From assembly GCF_017874715.1 (NCBI RefSeq), contig NZ_JAGGLR010000018.1:62001-126000 (forward strand): a stretch of DNA of 64,000 nt, in the 5' to 3' direction. A model generated the notes under the pieces. It made no database searches. It had not been told where the DNA came from and worked only from the letters and a program-made list of their open reading frames with translations. Position numbers and translations under genes: made by a program. Shown one piece after another: positions 49,828 to 58,238 of this stretch. The stretch is from Streptomyces iranensis (GTDB lineage Bacteria; Actinomycetota; Actinomycetes; Streptomycetales; Streptomycetaceae). How positions within the stretch are numbered: the first letter of the stretch is position 1; each line of letters starts with the position of its first letter.

Positions 49828-51264
49828 TCAGCTCTCGGCCTTGTCCTGCTTCTCCTCGGACTCCGCGGGCGCCTCGACGGCCTCCGCCTCGACCTCGGCG
49901 GGCTCCTCGGCGGTCTCGGAGGTGGCCTCGACCGTCTCGCCGGTCTCGTCCTCCTCGTCGTCCAGGTCCACGGTCTCGCCCTTGTCGTCGACGACCTTGG
50001 CGGCCTCGACGACCACGGCCAGCGCCTTGCCGCGGGCGACCTCGCCGACGAGCATCGGCACCTGGCCGCCCTCGACGACGGCCTGGGCGAACTGGTCCGG
50101 GCTCATGCCGGAGGACTGCGCACGGCGCATGAGGTGCTCGGTGAGCTCCTCCTGGCCGACGGACAGCTGCTCCTTGTTGACCAGCTCGTCGAGGACGAAC
50201 TGGGTCCGGATGCCCTTCTCGGCCTGCTCCTTGAGCTCGGCGTCGAACTCCTCGGCGGTCTTGCCCTGCATCTCCAGGTAAGAGTCGAGGTTGAGGCCCA
50301 TCTGGCCCAGCTGGTGGTGCTCGAGGTTGTGCTTACGGGTGTTGATCTCGTCCTGGAGGAGCTTCTCCGGGACCGGCACCTCGACCAGCTCCAGCAGGGC
50401 GTCCAGCACCTTCTCCTGGGCCTGGGTGGCCTGCTCGAACTTCTTCGACTGCTCCAGGCGCTTACGGCTGTCGCCGCGGAGCTCCTCGAGGGTGTCGAAC
50501 TCGCTGGCCAGCTGGGCGAAGTCATCGTCGAGCTCGGGCAGCTCACGGGCCTTGACCTCGGAGACCTTGACCGAGACCTCGGCCTCCTTGCCCTGGGCGG
50601 AGCCGCCCTTGAGCTCGGAGGCGAAGGTGGCCTCGACACCCGCCTCCAGGCCGGTCACGGCCTCGTCGATGCCGTCCAGCAGCTCGCCCGAGCCGATGGT
50701 GTAGGTGACGCCGGTGGCGACGCCGTCCTCCAGGACCTCGCCGTCCACCTTGGCCTCGAGGTCGATCACGACGATGTCGCCGTCGGCGGCGGCGCGCTCC
50801 ACCGGGCTGGTGGTGGCGAAGCGCTCCCGCAGCTGCTCGACGGACTTGTCGATGTCCTCGTCCGAGACCTCGACGGAGTCGACGGTGACCTCGATGCCGG
50901 AGTAGTCCGGGATCTCGATCGCCGGGCGGATGTCCACCTCGGCGGTGAAGGTCAGCAGCTCGTTGTCCTTGAGCTCGGTGATGTCGACCTCGGGCTGGCC
51001 GAGCGGGTTCAGCTCACCCTCGTTGACCGCGTCGGTGTAGAACTTCGGGAGCGCCTCGTTGACGGCCTCTTCCAGCACGGCGCCACGACCGAACCGCTGG
51101 TCGATGATGCGGGCCGGGATCTTGCCCTTGCGGAACCCAGGCACCGTGACCTGCTGGTTGATCTTCTTGTACGCCGCGTCGAGGCTGGGCTTGAGCTCCT
51201 CGAAGGGCACCTCGACAGTGAGCCGAACCCGGGTCGGGTTCAGGTTCTCCACGGCGCTCTTCAC
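49828..51264 (-). CDS. tig: Trigger factor chaperone
   Basis: A 478-residue ribosome-bound prolyl isomerase/chaperone. VPGFRKGKIPARIIDQRFG in the ribosome-binding domain, the PPIase domain (about 155-245; DGDIVVIDLEAKVDGE, GSGELLDGIDEAVTG) and a helical C-domain are present. The C-terminal 60 residues form an acidic Glu/Ala/Val tail, usual in Streptomyces. GTG at 51264 follows AGGAG. It is upstream of the clpP1P2-clpX genes. Confidence 0.97.
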   Translation of the reverse strand: MKSAVENLNPTRVRLTVEVPFEELKPSLDAAYKKINQQVTVPGFRKGKIPARIIDQRFGRGAVLEEAVNEALPKFYTDAVNEGELNPLGQPEVDITELKDNELLTFTAEVDIRPAIEIPDYSGIEVTVDSVEVSDEDIDKSVEQLRERFATTSPVERAAADGDIVVIDLEAKVDGEVLEDGVATGVTYTIGSGELLDGIDEAVTGLEAGVEATFASELKGGSAQGKEAEVSVKVSEVKARELPELDDDFAQLASEFDTLEELRGDSRKRLEQSKKFEQATQAQEKVLDALLELVEVPVPEKLLQDEINTRKHNLEHHQLGQMGLNLDSYLEMQGKTAEEFDAELKEQAEKGIRTQFVLDELVNKEQLSVGQEELTEHLMRRAQSSGMSPDQFAQAVVEGGQVPMLVGEVARGKALAVVVEAAKVVDDKGETVDLDDEEDETGETVEATSETAEEPAEVEAEAVEAPAESEEKQDKAES

Positions 51265-51342
51265 GGTTCGGTCTCCTTGGGGGCTGACGTGTGGTGTTCA
51301 GCTGCGGTGCGCTGTCGCGTCGCAGCGGATTCGCGTCCGGTT

Positions 51343-51417
51343 AAAAAGACACAGACGCGCAGCTTGCATAGTAACCGCAAGCATGACGGGCCCCACAACG
51401 CGATCTTGACGTCTGTG
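51343..51417 (-). terminator. Terminator after tRNA-Pro
   Basis: On the minus strand CACAGACG pairs with CGTCTGTG across a long loop that itself contains GCTTGC/GCAAGC, followed by TCTTTTT. It lies just 3' of tRNA-Pro and before tig. Confidence 0.6.
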
Positions 51418-51419
51418 GA

Positions 51420-51496
51420 TGGTCGGGGTGGCCGGATTCGAACCGACGACCTTCCGCTCCCAAAGCGGACGCGCTACCAAGCTGCGCCACACCCCG
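51420..51496 (-). tRNA. tRNA-Pro (anticodon TGG), CCA encoded
   Basis: Acceptor CGGGGTG/CACCCCG with discriminator A; anticodon stem TCCGC/GCGGA enclosing TTTGGGA gives TGG. T loop GTTCGAATCC. The genomic sequence continues ACCA, so CCA is encoded, unlike the two alanine tRNAs here. Confidence 0.96.
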
Positions 51497-51675
51497 TCGG
51501 TGCGACACGTAGGGTACATGCCCGCGGACGCCCCGGCTGCCGGTTATTCGACTGGTGGGCAAGGGTGTGCGGGGAACGGTCGGGAACCGCTACGATGCAT
51601 GCCGTGCCGCGATCCGGGCGATCATGCCTGGGCGGAGGTGTCCGGGAGACCGGTCCATCCGTGTACGCGGCGTGT

Positions 51676-51749
51676 GCGGGCGTAGCTCAATGGTAGAGCC
51701 CCAGTCTTCCAAACTGGCTACGCGGGTTCGATTCCCGTCGCCCGCTCCA
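51676..51749 (+). tRNA. tRNA-Gly (anticodon TCC), CCA encoded
   Basis: Acceptor GCGGGCG/CGCCCGC with discriminator T; anticodon stem CCAGT/ACTGG enclosing CTTCCAA gives TCC. T arm GGGTTCGATTCCC. The sequence continues TCCA so CCA is encoded. Confidence 0.96.
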
Positions 51750-51756
51750 CGGCTTT

Positions 51757-51800
51757 CGGCCCGGCCCGGGGAGTTCCCCGGAGCCGGGCCGTTCGCTTTT
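51757..51800 (+). terminator. tRNA-Gly terminator
   Basis: CGGCCCGGC pairs with GCCGGGCCG, with the inner GGGGA/TCCCC stem, then GTTCGCTTTT. Immediately after tRNA-Gly. Confidence 0.8.
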
Positions 51801-51880
51801 GCGCACACTCGCGCGTCCGGGCACCCGCTCCGCGGGACGCGGGGGCGGATGCCTCGGGAGCCGGTGCCAGGGGTCGGCGA

Positions 51881-52075
51881 TCAGGGGTTGATGTCGGCGA
51901 TGGCCTCGGCGGCCGAGTCGAGGAACTTCTGGATGTCCGGCGCGACATTGGACGAGGCGAGCAGGAACCCGAAGAGGATCGCGACCAGGGCCGGTCCCCA
52001 CTTGACCCGGCCATTGCGGATCATGAACACCAGGATGATGCCCACCAGCAGTACCAATGACAGGGAAATGGCCAC
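51881..52075 (-). CDS. Small two-helix membrane protein (64 aa)
   Basis: VAISLSLVLLVGIILVFMIRNGRVKWG then PALVAILFGFLLASSNVAPDIQKFLDSAAEAIADINP: two hydrophobic helices separated by a basic turn, with an acidic amphipathic C-terminus. GTG at 52075 follows GAGGGTGGGAT, a good ribosome site; an upstream start (52099) is less likely. Function unknown. It stands alone between tRNA-Gly and a long gene-free region. Confidence 0.75.
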   Translation of the reverse strand: MAISLSLVLLVGIILVFMIRNGRVKWGPALVAILFGFLLASSNVAPDIQKFLDSAAEAIADINP

Positions 52076-52691
52076 AACATCCCACCCTCGGTCGCACACG
52101 TCTCACAGGCCCCGGAAGCACGCGACCCCGCACACCCCCGCAGCCACCATCGTGCCATCAACTCCCGCCGCTCAGCAGTGGGGTGGAGCGATAAACGGTC
52201 ACATGTGCACACGACACCCACCCTGCCGGTACCCGTCCGGTAACCGTTCATTCAAAGGGTTACGGGTGACGCTCCCCACAACTCGGCGAGCCGCCCGAGC
52301 GGTGAATTCCGATCACCCCGGATGATCTCGGGCAGGAATTCGGAATTCACTCGGCGGTCACTCGGCAGGGTGACAAAACATCAATGAATCAGACATTCCG
52401 CCAGAGCCTCCTGCGGGGCATATGCCCCAATTAATCAGGATGAAAGCCATCAGAACGGACAGTCTGCGCCCGGATATCGAATGATCACATCGCTTTGTCG
52501 ACCCCTCGATCGACTTACCGGGGTCGACTATCGGCCGCGATACGAAGGCTATGAACGGAAAGCAAACAGAACGAGGTTTTACGCAATACAGGTTTCGGCG
52601 CTATCGTGCCTCAGATGTTTCACGCTGCCATGACTCCCCCACGCGCAGTGAGGTGCCGGGTCGTCTCCCCCAGTTCCTGGTGGGAGGGCCT
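52076..52691. other. Gene-free, relatively AT-rich region with an inverted repeat
   Basis: About 615 bases. The part from 52250 on is clearly richer in A and T than the surroundings. It contains the 9-bp inverted repeat GTCGACCCC/GGGGTCGAC at 52497-52528 with a 14-base spacer. An in-frame extension of the acyltransferase to 52551 exists but lacks homology. Otherwise no gene or RNA is recognised. Confidence 0.55.
52497..52528. promoter_or_regulatory. Inverted repeat upstream of the acyltransferase
   Basis: GTCGACCCC and GGGGTCGAC, perfect 9-base arms with 14 bases between, about 165 bases before the GTG. Could be an operator or RNA hairpin in the 5' leader. Confidence 0.5.
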
Positions 52692-53873
52692 GTGACCAAC
52701 TCCCTGCGCCCGCACGGTTATCAGCGGACCCCGCTCCCCCAGGAGGCGGCGCCCACTCCCCCCTCGCCGCGGGCCGAAGAACCAGGGCAGCAGGCGACCA
52801 CCCCGCCAGCCGCCTCCCCCGCCGGGCAGAAGCCCAAACAGCGGGACGCGTTCTTCGACAACGCGAAGTACCTCGCGATCGTGCTGGTCGCGATGGCCCA
52901 CTCCTGGGAGCCGCTCACCGACAGCAGCCGCACCGCGGAAGCGCTGTACATGGTCGTGTACACCTTCCACATGCCGGCCTTCATCGTGATCTCCGGCTAC
53001 TTCTCACGCAGCTTCGACATGCGGCCGGACCGGCTCAAGCGTCTGATCACCGGCATCGCGGTGCCCTATGTGATCTTCGAGGTCGCGTACACGCTGTTCA
53101 AGCGCTGGGCGGACGACGACCCGACGTACGACTTCAGCCTGCTGGACCCCTGGTACCTCACCTGGTTCCTGGTCTCGCTGTTCGTATGGCGGCTGACCAC
53201 TCCGATCTGGAAGCTTGTGCGCTGGCCGATCCCGCTCGCGCTCGCCGTCGCCACGCTCGCGGCGGTCTCGCCCGACATCGGCGACGACCTGGACATGCAG
53301 CGGCTGCTGCAGTTCCTGCCGTTCTTCATCCTCGGCCTGTGCATGAAGCCCGAGCACTTCCAGATGATCCGCCGCCGCTCGGTGCGGATCGCGTCGGTGC
53401 CGATCTTCGCGTGTGCCCTCGTGTTCGCCTACTGGGCGGCACCGCGGATGAGCTCGGCGTGGTTCTACCACCGCGACAGCGTCCAGGAGCTGGGGGCGCC
53501 GCCGTGGACCGGCCCGGTGATGACGCTCGCCCTCTTCGGCTGCTCGGTCGTGCTCGTCAGCTGTTTCTTCGCCTGGGTGCCGCGGCGCCACATGTGGTTC
53601 ACGGTGCTGGGCGCCGGGACGCTGTACGGCTATCTGCTGCACGGCTTCCTGGCCAAGGGCTCCCGGTTCTGGGGCTGGTTCGACGAGTACCAGTGGCTGC
53701 ACAAGCCGCTGGGGGAGATCGCGGTCACGATCATCGCCGCCACCGTGGTCACCGCGTTGTGCACACCTCCCATCCAGCGCGCCTTCCGCTTCGCCATGGA
53801 GCCGAAGATGGCCTGGGCCTTCCGTAAGGACCCCGCCGAACAGGCGCGCAGCCGTACGAAGACGGCGGCCTAG
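52692..53873 (+). CDS. Acyltransferase 3 family membrane protein
   Basis: A 393-residue integral membrane O-acyltransferase-like protein with about ten helices. KQRDAFFDNAKYLAIVLVAMAHSWEPL and TFHMPAFIVISGYFSRSF match the family start (the FDNAK.L.I..V..H pattern of fucose 4-O-acetylase-like members). A Pro-rich cytoplasmic N-terminus of about 50 residues precedes the first helix. GTG at 52692 follows GGGAGG. The acceptor is unknown; cell-envelope or secreted glycan decoration is typical. Confidence 0.9.
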   Translation: MTNSLRPHGYQRTPLPQEAAPTPPSPRAEEPGQQATTPPAASPAGQKPKQRDAFFDNAKYLAIVLVAMAHSWEPLTDSSRTAEALYMVVYTFHMPAFIVISGYFSRSFDMRPDRLKRLITGIAVPYVIFEVAYTLFKRWADDDPTYDFSLLDPWYLTWFLVSLFVWRLTTPIWKLVRWPIPLALAVATLAAVSPDIGDDLDMQRLLQFLPFFILGLCMKPEHFQMIRRRSVRIASVPIFACALVFAYWAAPRMSSAWFYHRDSVQELGAPPWTGPVMTLALFGCSVVLVSCFFAWVPRRHMWFTVLGAGTLYGYLLHGFLAKGSRFWGWFDEYQWLHKPLGEIAVTIIAATVVTALCTPPIQRAFRFAMEPKMAWAFRKDPAEQARSRTKTAA

Positions 53874-53897
53874 CGCGCCAACGGCCGCCACGACGCG

Positions 53898-53936
53898 AAG
53901 GGCTGGACCGCGGATCCCCACGGGCCAGCCCTTTCT
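53898..53936 (+). terminator. Terminator after the acyltransferase
   Basis: AAGGGCTGG pairs with CCAGCCCTT across 18 bases and is followed by TCT. It begins 24 bases after the stop. Confidence 0.6.
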
Positions 53937-53937
53937 C

Positions 53938-54014
53938 GGCTCTTCCATGGCTCTTCCATGGCTCTTCCATCGCACTTGCATGGCTCTTCTACGGCTCTTC
54001 TACGGCCCTTCTAC
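53938..54014. repeat. 11-bp tandem repeats
   Basis: Seven 11-base units: GGCTCTTCCAT three times, CGCACTTGCAT, GGCTCTTCTAC twice and GGCCCTTCTAC. The array starts right after the acyltransferase terminator in a 318-base gene-free gap (53874-54191), in which nothing else is recognised. Confidence 0.9.
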
Positions 54015-54191
54015 GGCTCAAGGCAGCACCGCACGTGCCCGGCGGTCGGCGAACCAGATGAGCGGCCCATCAGGCCCCCTCCACGGCCCAGGCGCCCGCG
54101 AGGGCGGGGTCCCGAGGCGGGCGCGGCGCAACGCGGTGAGCCTGTTCTCACTCATTCCGGTGATTTCCCTACCGGCGGCCGCGAGGCGCCC

Positions 54192-55334
54192 TTACTGGCG
54201 GCAGATCAGCAGCAGGGCGCGGTCGTCGTTGACGTCCTTCGCGACCGTCTCGATCAGATGCCAGGCCGCACCGTGGAAGCCGGAGCCGACATAGCGGTCC
54301 GCCTCGCCGGTGAGGCGGTCGATGCCCTCGCTGATGTCCCGGTCGGCGGTCTCCACGAGGCCGTCGGTGAAGAGCATCAGGACGTCGCCGGGCCGCAGCG
54401 TGCCCTTGGTGGGGTCGAATTGGGCGCCGTCGTAGACGCCCAGCAGCGGGCCATCGGCGGACTTCTCCTCCCACTTGCCGGTGCCCGCGCTCAGCTGGAG
54501 CGCGGGCAGATGTCCGGCGGAGAAGAGCTCGAAGTCGCCGCTGTCGAGGTCGAGGACGAGATGGATGGAGGTCGCGAAGCCCTCGTCCCAGTCCTGGCGC
54601 AGGAGATAGCCGTTGGCGGCCGGGAGGAAGCCGTGCGGGGGCAGGGAGCCGAGGAGGCCGCCGAAGGCGCCGGAGAGCAGCAGGGCGCGCGAGGCGGCGT
54701 CCATGCCCTTGCCGGAGACGTCGGTGAGGACGACTTCGAGGGTGCGGCCGCCGCCGGTGCGGGCGGCCACGACGAAGTCACCGGAGAAGGACTGCCCGCC
54801 GGCCGGGCGCAGCGCCATCTCGCGGTGCCAGCCGCGCGGCAGGTTGGGCAGCTTGCTCTGGACGCGGATGCGCTCGCGCAGGTCGAAGAGCATGGTGCCG
54901 CCGCGCCGCCAGGGCACTCCGACGCGGCTGCGGAACTGTGCGATCAGCAGGCCGAAGAAGCCGACGGCGGCGACGACCAGGATGGTGCCGGGAGTGACCC
55001 GGGAGGAGGCGTCCTCCTCGGTGTACGGGCCGAGCACGGCGGACTCCACGATCAGGGCCGTGGCGGCCGCCGCGTACAGGGCGAGCAGACTGGCGGGGCG
55101 CAGCAACAGCCCGCCCGCGACGATGGGCAGGACGAGGGCGGACGGGGAGCACCAGTCGGGCTGGGCGATGGTGCCTCCGGCGATGGCGGGGACGCCGAGC
55201 AGCAGCGCGGTCAGGGCGAGCCGGTCGGAGCCCTCACCACGGAAGTAGTCCACTCCGGCTTTGCGCACGCCTGTGCGAGCCCGGTGCAGAACTCTGCGCA
55301 TCCGGGCCCACGGAGTGTCCACGCCGCCAGTCAT
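54192..55334 (-). CDS. SpoIIE-type PP2C serine phosphatase, membrane-bound
   Basis: A 380-residue protein: several helices at about residues 40-150 and a cytoplasmic PP2C domain at about 170-375 with SGDFVV, TDVSGKGMDAASRALLL, FSAGHLPAL, FTDGLVETADRDI and DDRALLLI, which hold the metal-binding aspartates. No PAS, GAF or HATPase domain is present. Likely dephosphorylates an anti-sigma antagonist or similar protein. ATG at 55334. Divergent from the Eis-type acetyltransferase. Confidence 0.92.
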   Translation of the reverse strand: MTGGVDTPWARMRRVLHRARTGVRKAGVDYFRGEGSDRLALTALLLGVPAIAGGTIAQPDWCSPSALVLPIVAGGLLLRPASLLALYAAAATALIVESAVLGPYTEEDASSRVTPGTILVVAAVGFFGLLIAQFRSRVGVPWRRGGTMLFDLRERIRVQSKLPNLPRGWHREMALRPAGGQSFSGDFVVAARTGGGRTLEVVLTDVSGKGMDAASRALLLSGAFGGLLGSLPPHGFLPAANGYLLRQDWDEGFATSIHLVLDLDSGDFELFSAGHLPALQLSAGTGKWEEKSADGPLLGVYDGAQFDPTKGTLRPGDVLMLFTDGLVETADRDISEGIDRLTGEADRYVGSGFHGAAWHLIETVAKDVNDDRALLLICRQ

Positions 55335-55462
55335 TGCATCGGGACCCTACCCACCCGTTCGGACGCGCGTCGATTCGTGGCGCGTTGAACCACCCAGCCA
55401 GGGGGGCAATCGTAAGCGAAATTCGTTCGCGTGTACGGGAAACGGCTGCTAGGGATGGGAAT

Positions 55463-56695
55463 ATGAGGACTGAGCTGCGTGTGCTCGACCCATCGGTTTG
55501 GGATGATTGGTACGCAAAACTGGTACTCGCATTCGGAGGAGTTCCCGAAGCGCCGGAGGAATCCGCGCTCTGGCGGGAGTTGACCGAATGCGAGCGCTCG
55601 GTCGGCGCCTGGGACGGCGCCGACATCGTCGGCACGGCGGGGCTGTTCAGCTTCCGGCTGTCGGTCCCGGGCGGCGGCATCGTCCCGGCGGCCGGGGTCA
55701 CGATGGTGAGCGTGCAGGCCACCCACCGGCGGCGCGGGGTGCTCCGGGCCATGATGCGGCGGCAGTTGGACGACATCCGCGCGGCGGGCGATGAGCCGCT
55801 GGCCGTTCTGACCGCGTCGGAACCGGACATCTACGGACGGTTCGGCTATGGCGCGGCCACTCAGAACGCCTCCGCCGAGATCGACACCACTCAGGTGCGG
55901 CTGACCGTCCCCGAAGGCGCCGACGACGTACGGCTGCGCGCCGTGCCCCTGGAGTCCGCCGCCGAGGCGTGCGAGGCCGTCTACGCCCGGCGGGTGCGCA
56001 CCCGGCCGGGCATGCTGGAGCGGATCCCCGGCTGGGAGCGGGTGCCGCTGCTGGACCCGCCGGGCGACCGCGAGGGGGCGTCCCCGCTGCGCTGTGTGCT
56101 GGCCGAGTCGGGCGGCGAGGTCAGCGGCTATGCGCGGTTCGCGGTCAAGCCCGACTGGGATCTGGCCGGGCCGAAGGGCACGGTCCTCCTGCGCGACCTG
56201 GAGGCCCTGGATCCGGCGTCCTACGCGGCGCTGTGGCGCTTCCTCTTCGACCTCGACCTGACCTCGGTGATCCGGACCGGCTCCCGTCCGGTCGACGATC
56301 CCTGGCAGCTCCTGGTCTCGGACATCCGGCGGTGCGCCGTAAGGCTGCGCGACTCGCTGTACGTCCGCCTGGTGGACGTGGGGGCCGCGCTCGAGGCGCG
56401 GACGTACACCACGCCCGTGGAGACCGTCCTGGAGGTCACGGACCCCTTCTGCCCCTGGAACGAGGGGCGCTGGCGGCTGAGCGGCGACGCCAAGGGCGCC
56501 TCCTGCGAGCGCACGGACGACGCCCCCGATCTCCGGCTGGGCGTGCGGGAGCTGGGAGCGGCGTATCTCGGCGGCGTCTCGCTGACCGCGCTGGCGGGTG
56601 CGGGGCGCGTCCAGGAGGCCCGTCAGGGCGCCCTTACGGAGGTCACGACCGCGTTCGCGACCCCGGTCGCCCCGTGGCTGCCCCACGGCTTCTGA
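55463..56695 (+). CDS. Eis-family GNAT acetyltransferase
   Basis: A 410-residue enzyme: an N-terminal GNAT domain with the acetyl-CoA loop ATHRRRGVLRAMM, a second degenerate GNAT-like part and a C-terminal sterol-carrier-like domain ending VAPWLPHGF, the architecture of Eis (enhanced intracellular survival) proteins that acetylate amines, including aminoglycosides and lysines. ATG at 55463. Its TTC-TGA end is the first unit of a 15-bp tandem array (56690-56764). Confidence 0.92.
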   Translation: MRTELRVLDPSVWDDWYAKLVLAFGGVPEAPEESALWRELTECERSVGAWDGADIVGTAGLFSFRLSVPGGGIVPAAGVTMVSVQATHRRRGVLRAMMRRQLDDIRAAGDEPLAVLTASEPDIYGRFGYGAATQNASAEIDTTQVRLTVPEGADDVRLRAVPLESAAEACEAVYARRVRTRPGMLERIPGWERVPLLDPPGDREGASPLRCVLAESGGEVSGYARFAVKPDWDLAGPKGTVLLRDLEALDPASYAALWRFLFDLDLTSVIRTGSRPVDDPWQLLVSDIRRCAVRLRDSLYVRLVDVGAALEARTYTTPVETVLEVTDPFCPWNEGRWRLSGDAKGASCERTDDAPDLRLGVRELGAAYLGGVSLTALAGAGRVQEARQGALTEVTTAFATPVAPWLPHGF

Positions 56696-56764
56696 GGGCT
56701 CAGGTTCTGAGAGCTCAGGTTCTGAGAGCTCAGATTCTGAGAGCTCAGATTCTGAGAGCTCAGG
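56690..56764. repeat. 15-bp tandem repeats joining two convergent stop codons
   Basis: Five 15-base units starting 56690, 56705, 56720, 56735 and 56750: TTCTGAGRGCTCAGR. The first contains the stop of the Eis-type gene (TTC-TGA) and the last contains the complement of the stop of the convergent nei gene (TCA at 56760-56762). Each unit repeats TGA in the plus frame. Confidence 0.92.
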
Positions 56765-57569
56765 CTCTCTGGCAGTCAGGGCACCAGAAGAGATTGCGGG
56801 CGGCGAGATCGGCGGCGCGGATCTCGCCACCACAGATGTGGCAGGGCTGTCCGGCGCGCCGGTAGACATAGACCTCGCCGCCGTGGTCGTCCACGCGCGG
56901 CGGGCGGCCCATCGCCTCGGGGGTGTGCTCGGGGCGGACCGTGTCGATCCGGTTGTTCCGCACCCCCTCGCGCATCAGCGCCACCAGATCGGCCCATATC
57001 GCGTCCCATTCGGCGCGGGTCAGCGCACGGCCGGGCCGGTAGGGGTCGATCCCGTGCCGGAAGAGCACCTCGGCGCGGTAGACGTTCCCGACCCCGGAGA
57101 TCACCTTCTGGTCCATGAGCAGCGCGGCCACGCTGACCCGGCTGCGGGAGATCCGGGCCCAGGCCCGCTCGCCGTCGTCCGCCGGGCGCAGCGGATCGGG
57201 GCCCAGCCGGTCGTGGATCACCTGCTTCTCCCCGTCCGTGATCAGGGCGCAGGCGGCCGGGCCGCGCAGATCCGCGTATCCCTCGGGGTTGGCCAGCCGC
57301 AGCCGGACGGTGTCGGTGGGCGGCGGGGCCGGGGCCGGGCCGAAGGCGTACGTACCGAAGAGCCCCAGGTGGACATGGACCCAGCCGGTGGCCGCGAAGT
57401 CCAGGAAGAGGTGCTTGCCGTGCGCCTCGGCGTGGCGCAGCGGCTGGGCGTCGATCAGCCCGGCGCCGTCGGCGAACTTCCCCTGTGGGCTGGTGGCCCG
57501 GACGGGCCGGCCGCCGAAGGTCTCGAGGTGGTCGGCGGCCAGCCGGTGGATGGTGTGCCCTTCGGGCAT
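56760..57569 (-). CDS. nei: Endonuclease VIII-like DNA glycosylase
   Basis: Base-excision repair enzyme of the Fpg/Nei family, 269 residues. The mature N-terminal Pro and Glu are in MPEGHTIHR, the H2TH region includes ALLMDQKVISGVGNVYRAEVLF, and the C-terminal zinc finger is CHICGG...CPDCQRA. MPEGHTI rather than MPELPEV points to the actinobacterial Nei2 group. Its ATG overlaps the rpiB stop by one base (TGATG), so translation is coupled. Confidence 0.94.
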   Translation of the reverse strand: MPEGHTIHRLAADHLETFGGRPVRATSPQGKFADGAGLIDAQPLRHAEAHGKHLFLDFAATGWVHVHLGLFGTYAFGPAPAPPPTDTVRLRLANPEGYADLRGPAACALITDGEKQVIHDRLGPDPLRPADDGERAWARISRSRVSVAALLMDQKVISGVGNVYRAEVLFRHGIDPYRPGRALTRAEWDAIWADLVALMREGVRNNRIDTVRPEHTPEAMGRPPRVDDHGGEVYVYRRAGQPCHICGGEIRAADLAARNLFWCPDCQRA

Positions 57570-58057
57570 CAGTCGCCTTGCGGGTGGTGGGCCGGGATGG
57601 GCGGCAGCTCGCCGGTGGTCTCGTAACCGTTGAGCATCTCGATACGGCGGGTGTGCCGCTCCTCGCCCGAATACGGGGTGTTCAGGAAGATCTCGACAAA
57701 TTTGGTGGCCTCGTCCTGGGTGTGCATCCGGGCGCCGACGCTGATCACATTGGCGTCGTTGTGCTCACGGCCGAGGGCCGCGGTCTCCTCGCTCCAGGCC
57801 AGTGCCGCGCGCACCCCCTTGACCTTGTTCGCCGCGATCTGCTCACCATTGCCGGATCCGCCGATGACGATGCCGAGGCTGCGCGGGTCGGCGGCGGTCC
57901 GCTCCGCGGCGCGCAGGCAGAACGGCGGGTAGTCGTCCTGGGCGTCGTAGATGTGCGGGCCGCAGTCGACGGGCTCATGGCCGGCCGCCTTGAGCCACTC
58001 CACGAGGTGGTTCTTGAGTTCGAAACCGGCATGGTCGGAGCCGAGGTACACGCGCAT
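57569..58057 (-). CDS. rpiB: Ribose-5-phosphate isomerase B
   Basis: Interconverts ribose 5-phosphate and ribulose 5-phosphate. A 162-residue protein with VYLGSDHAGFELKNHL, GIVIGGSGNGEQIAANKVKGVRAALAW and DANVISVGARM. The loop has GSGNGE rather than a cysteine, which fits the actinobacterial type where glutamate replaces the E. coli catalytic cysteine. ATG at 58057. Upstream partner of nei. Confidence 0.96.
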   Translation of the reverse strand: MRVYLGSDHAGFELKNHLVEWLKAAGHEPVDCGPHIYDAQDDYPPFCLRAAERTAADPRSLGIVIGGSGNGEQIAANKVKGVRAALAWSEETAALGREHNDANVISVGARMHTQDEATKFVEIFLNTPYSGEERHTRRIEMLNGYETTGELPPIPAHHPQGD

Positions 58058-58238
58058 GTACCGAGTGTGTCATGGCCGTGTGGTCCTCGCCGCCCAGGGT
58101 AGGCATCGCATAAATCCCTGTAATGCCAAAGAACCTCATGAAAACCTCAAGTAACAATCTGGATTCAAAGGTTCTACTGGCCGACCTCCTGAGATTCACT
58201 GGCGTCGCTCGTAACGCGAGAGCAAAGGAATCGAGCAC

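Noticed and set aside
56598..57626. Plus-strand frame opposite nei
   Set aside because: Shadow frame; its repeated SESSGSESSD start is the 15-bp repeat array read in another frame.
58058..58238. Riboswitch upstream of the amino-acid permease
   Set aside because: The region is AT-rich with small hairpins, but no conserved glycine, lysine or glutamine riboswitch core is visible.
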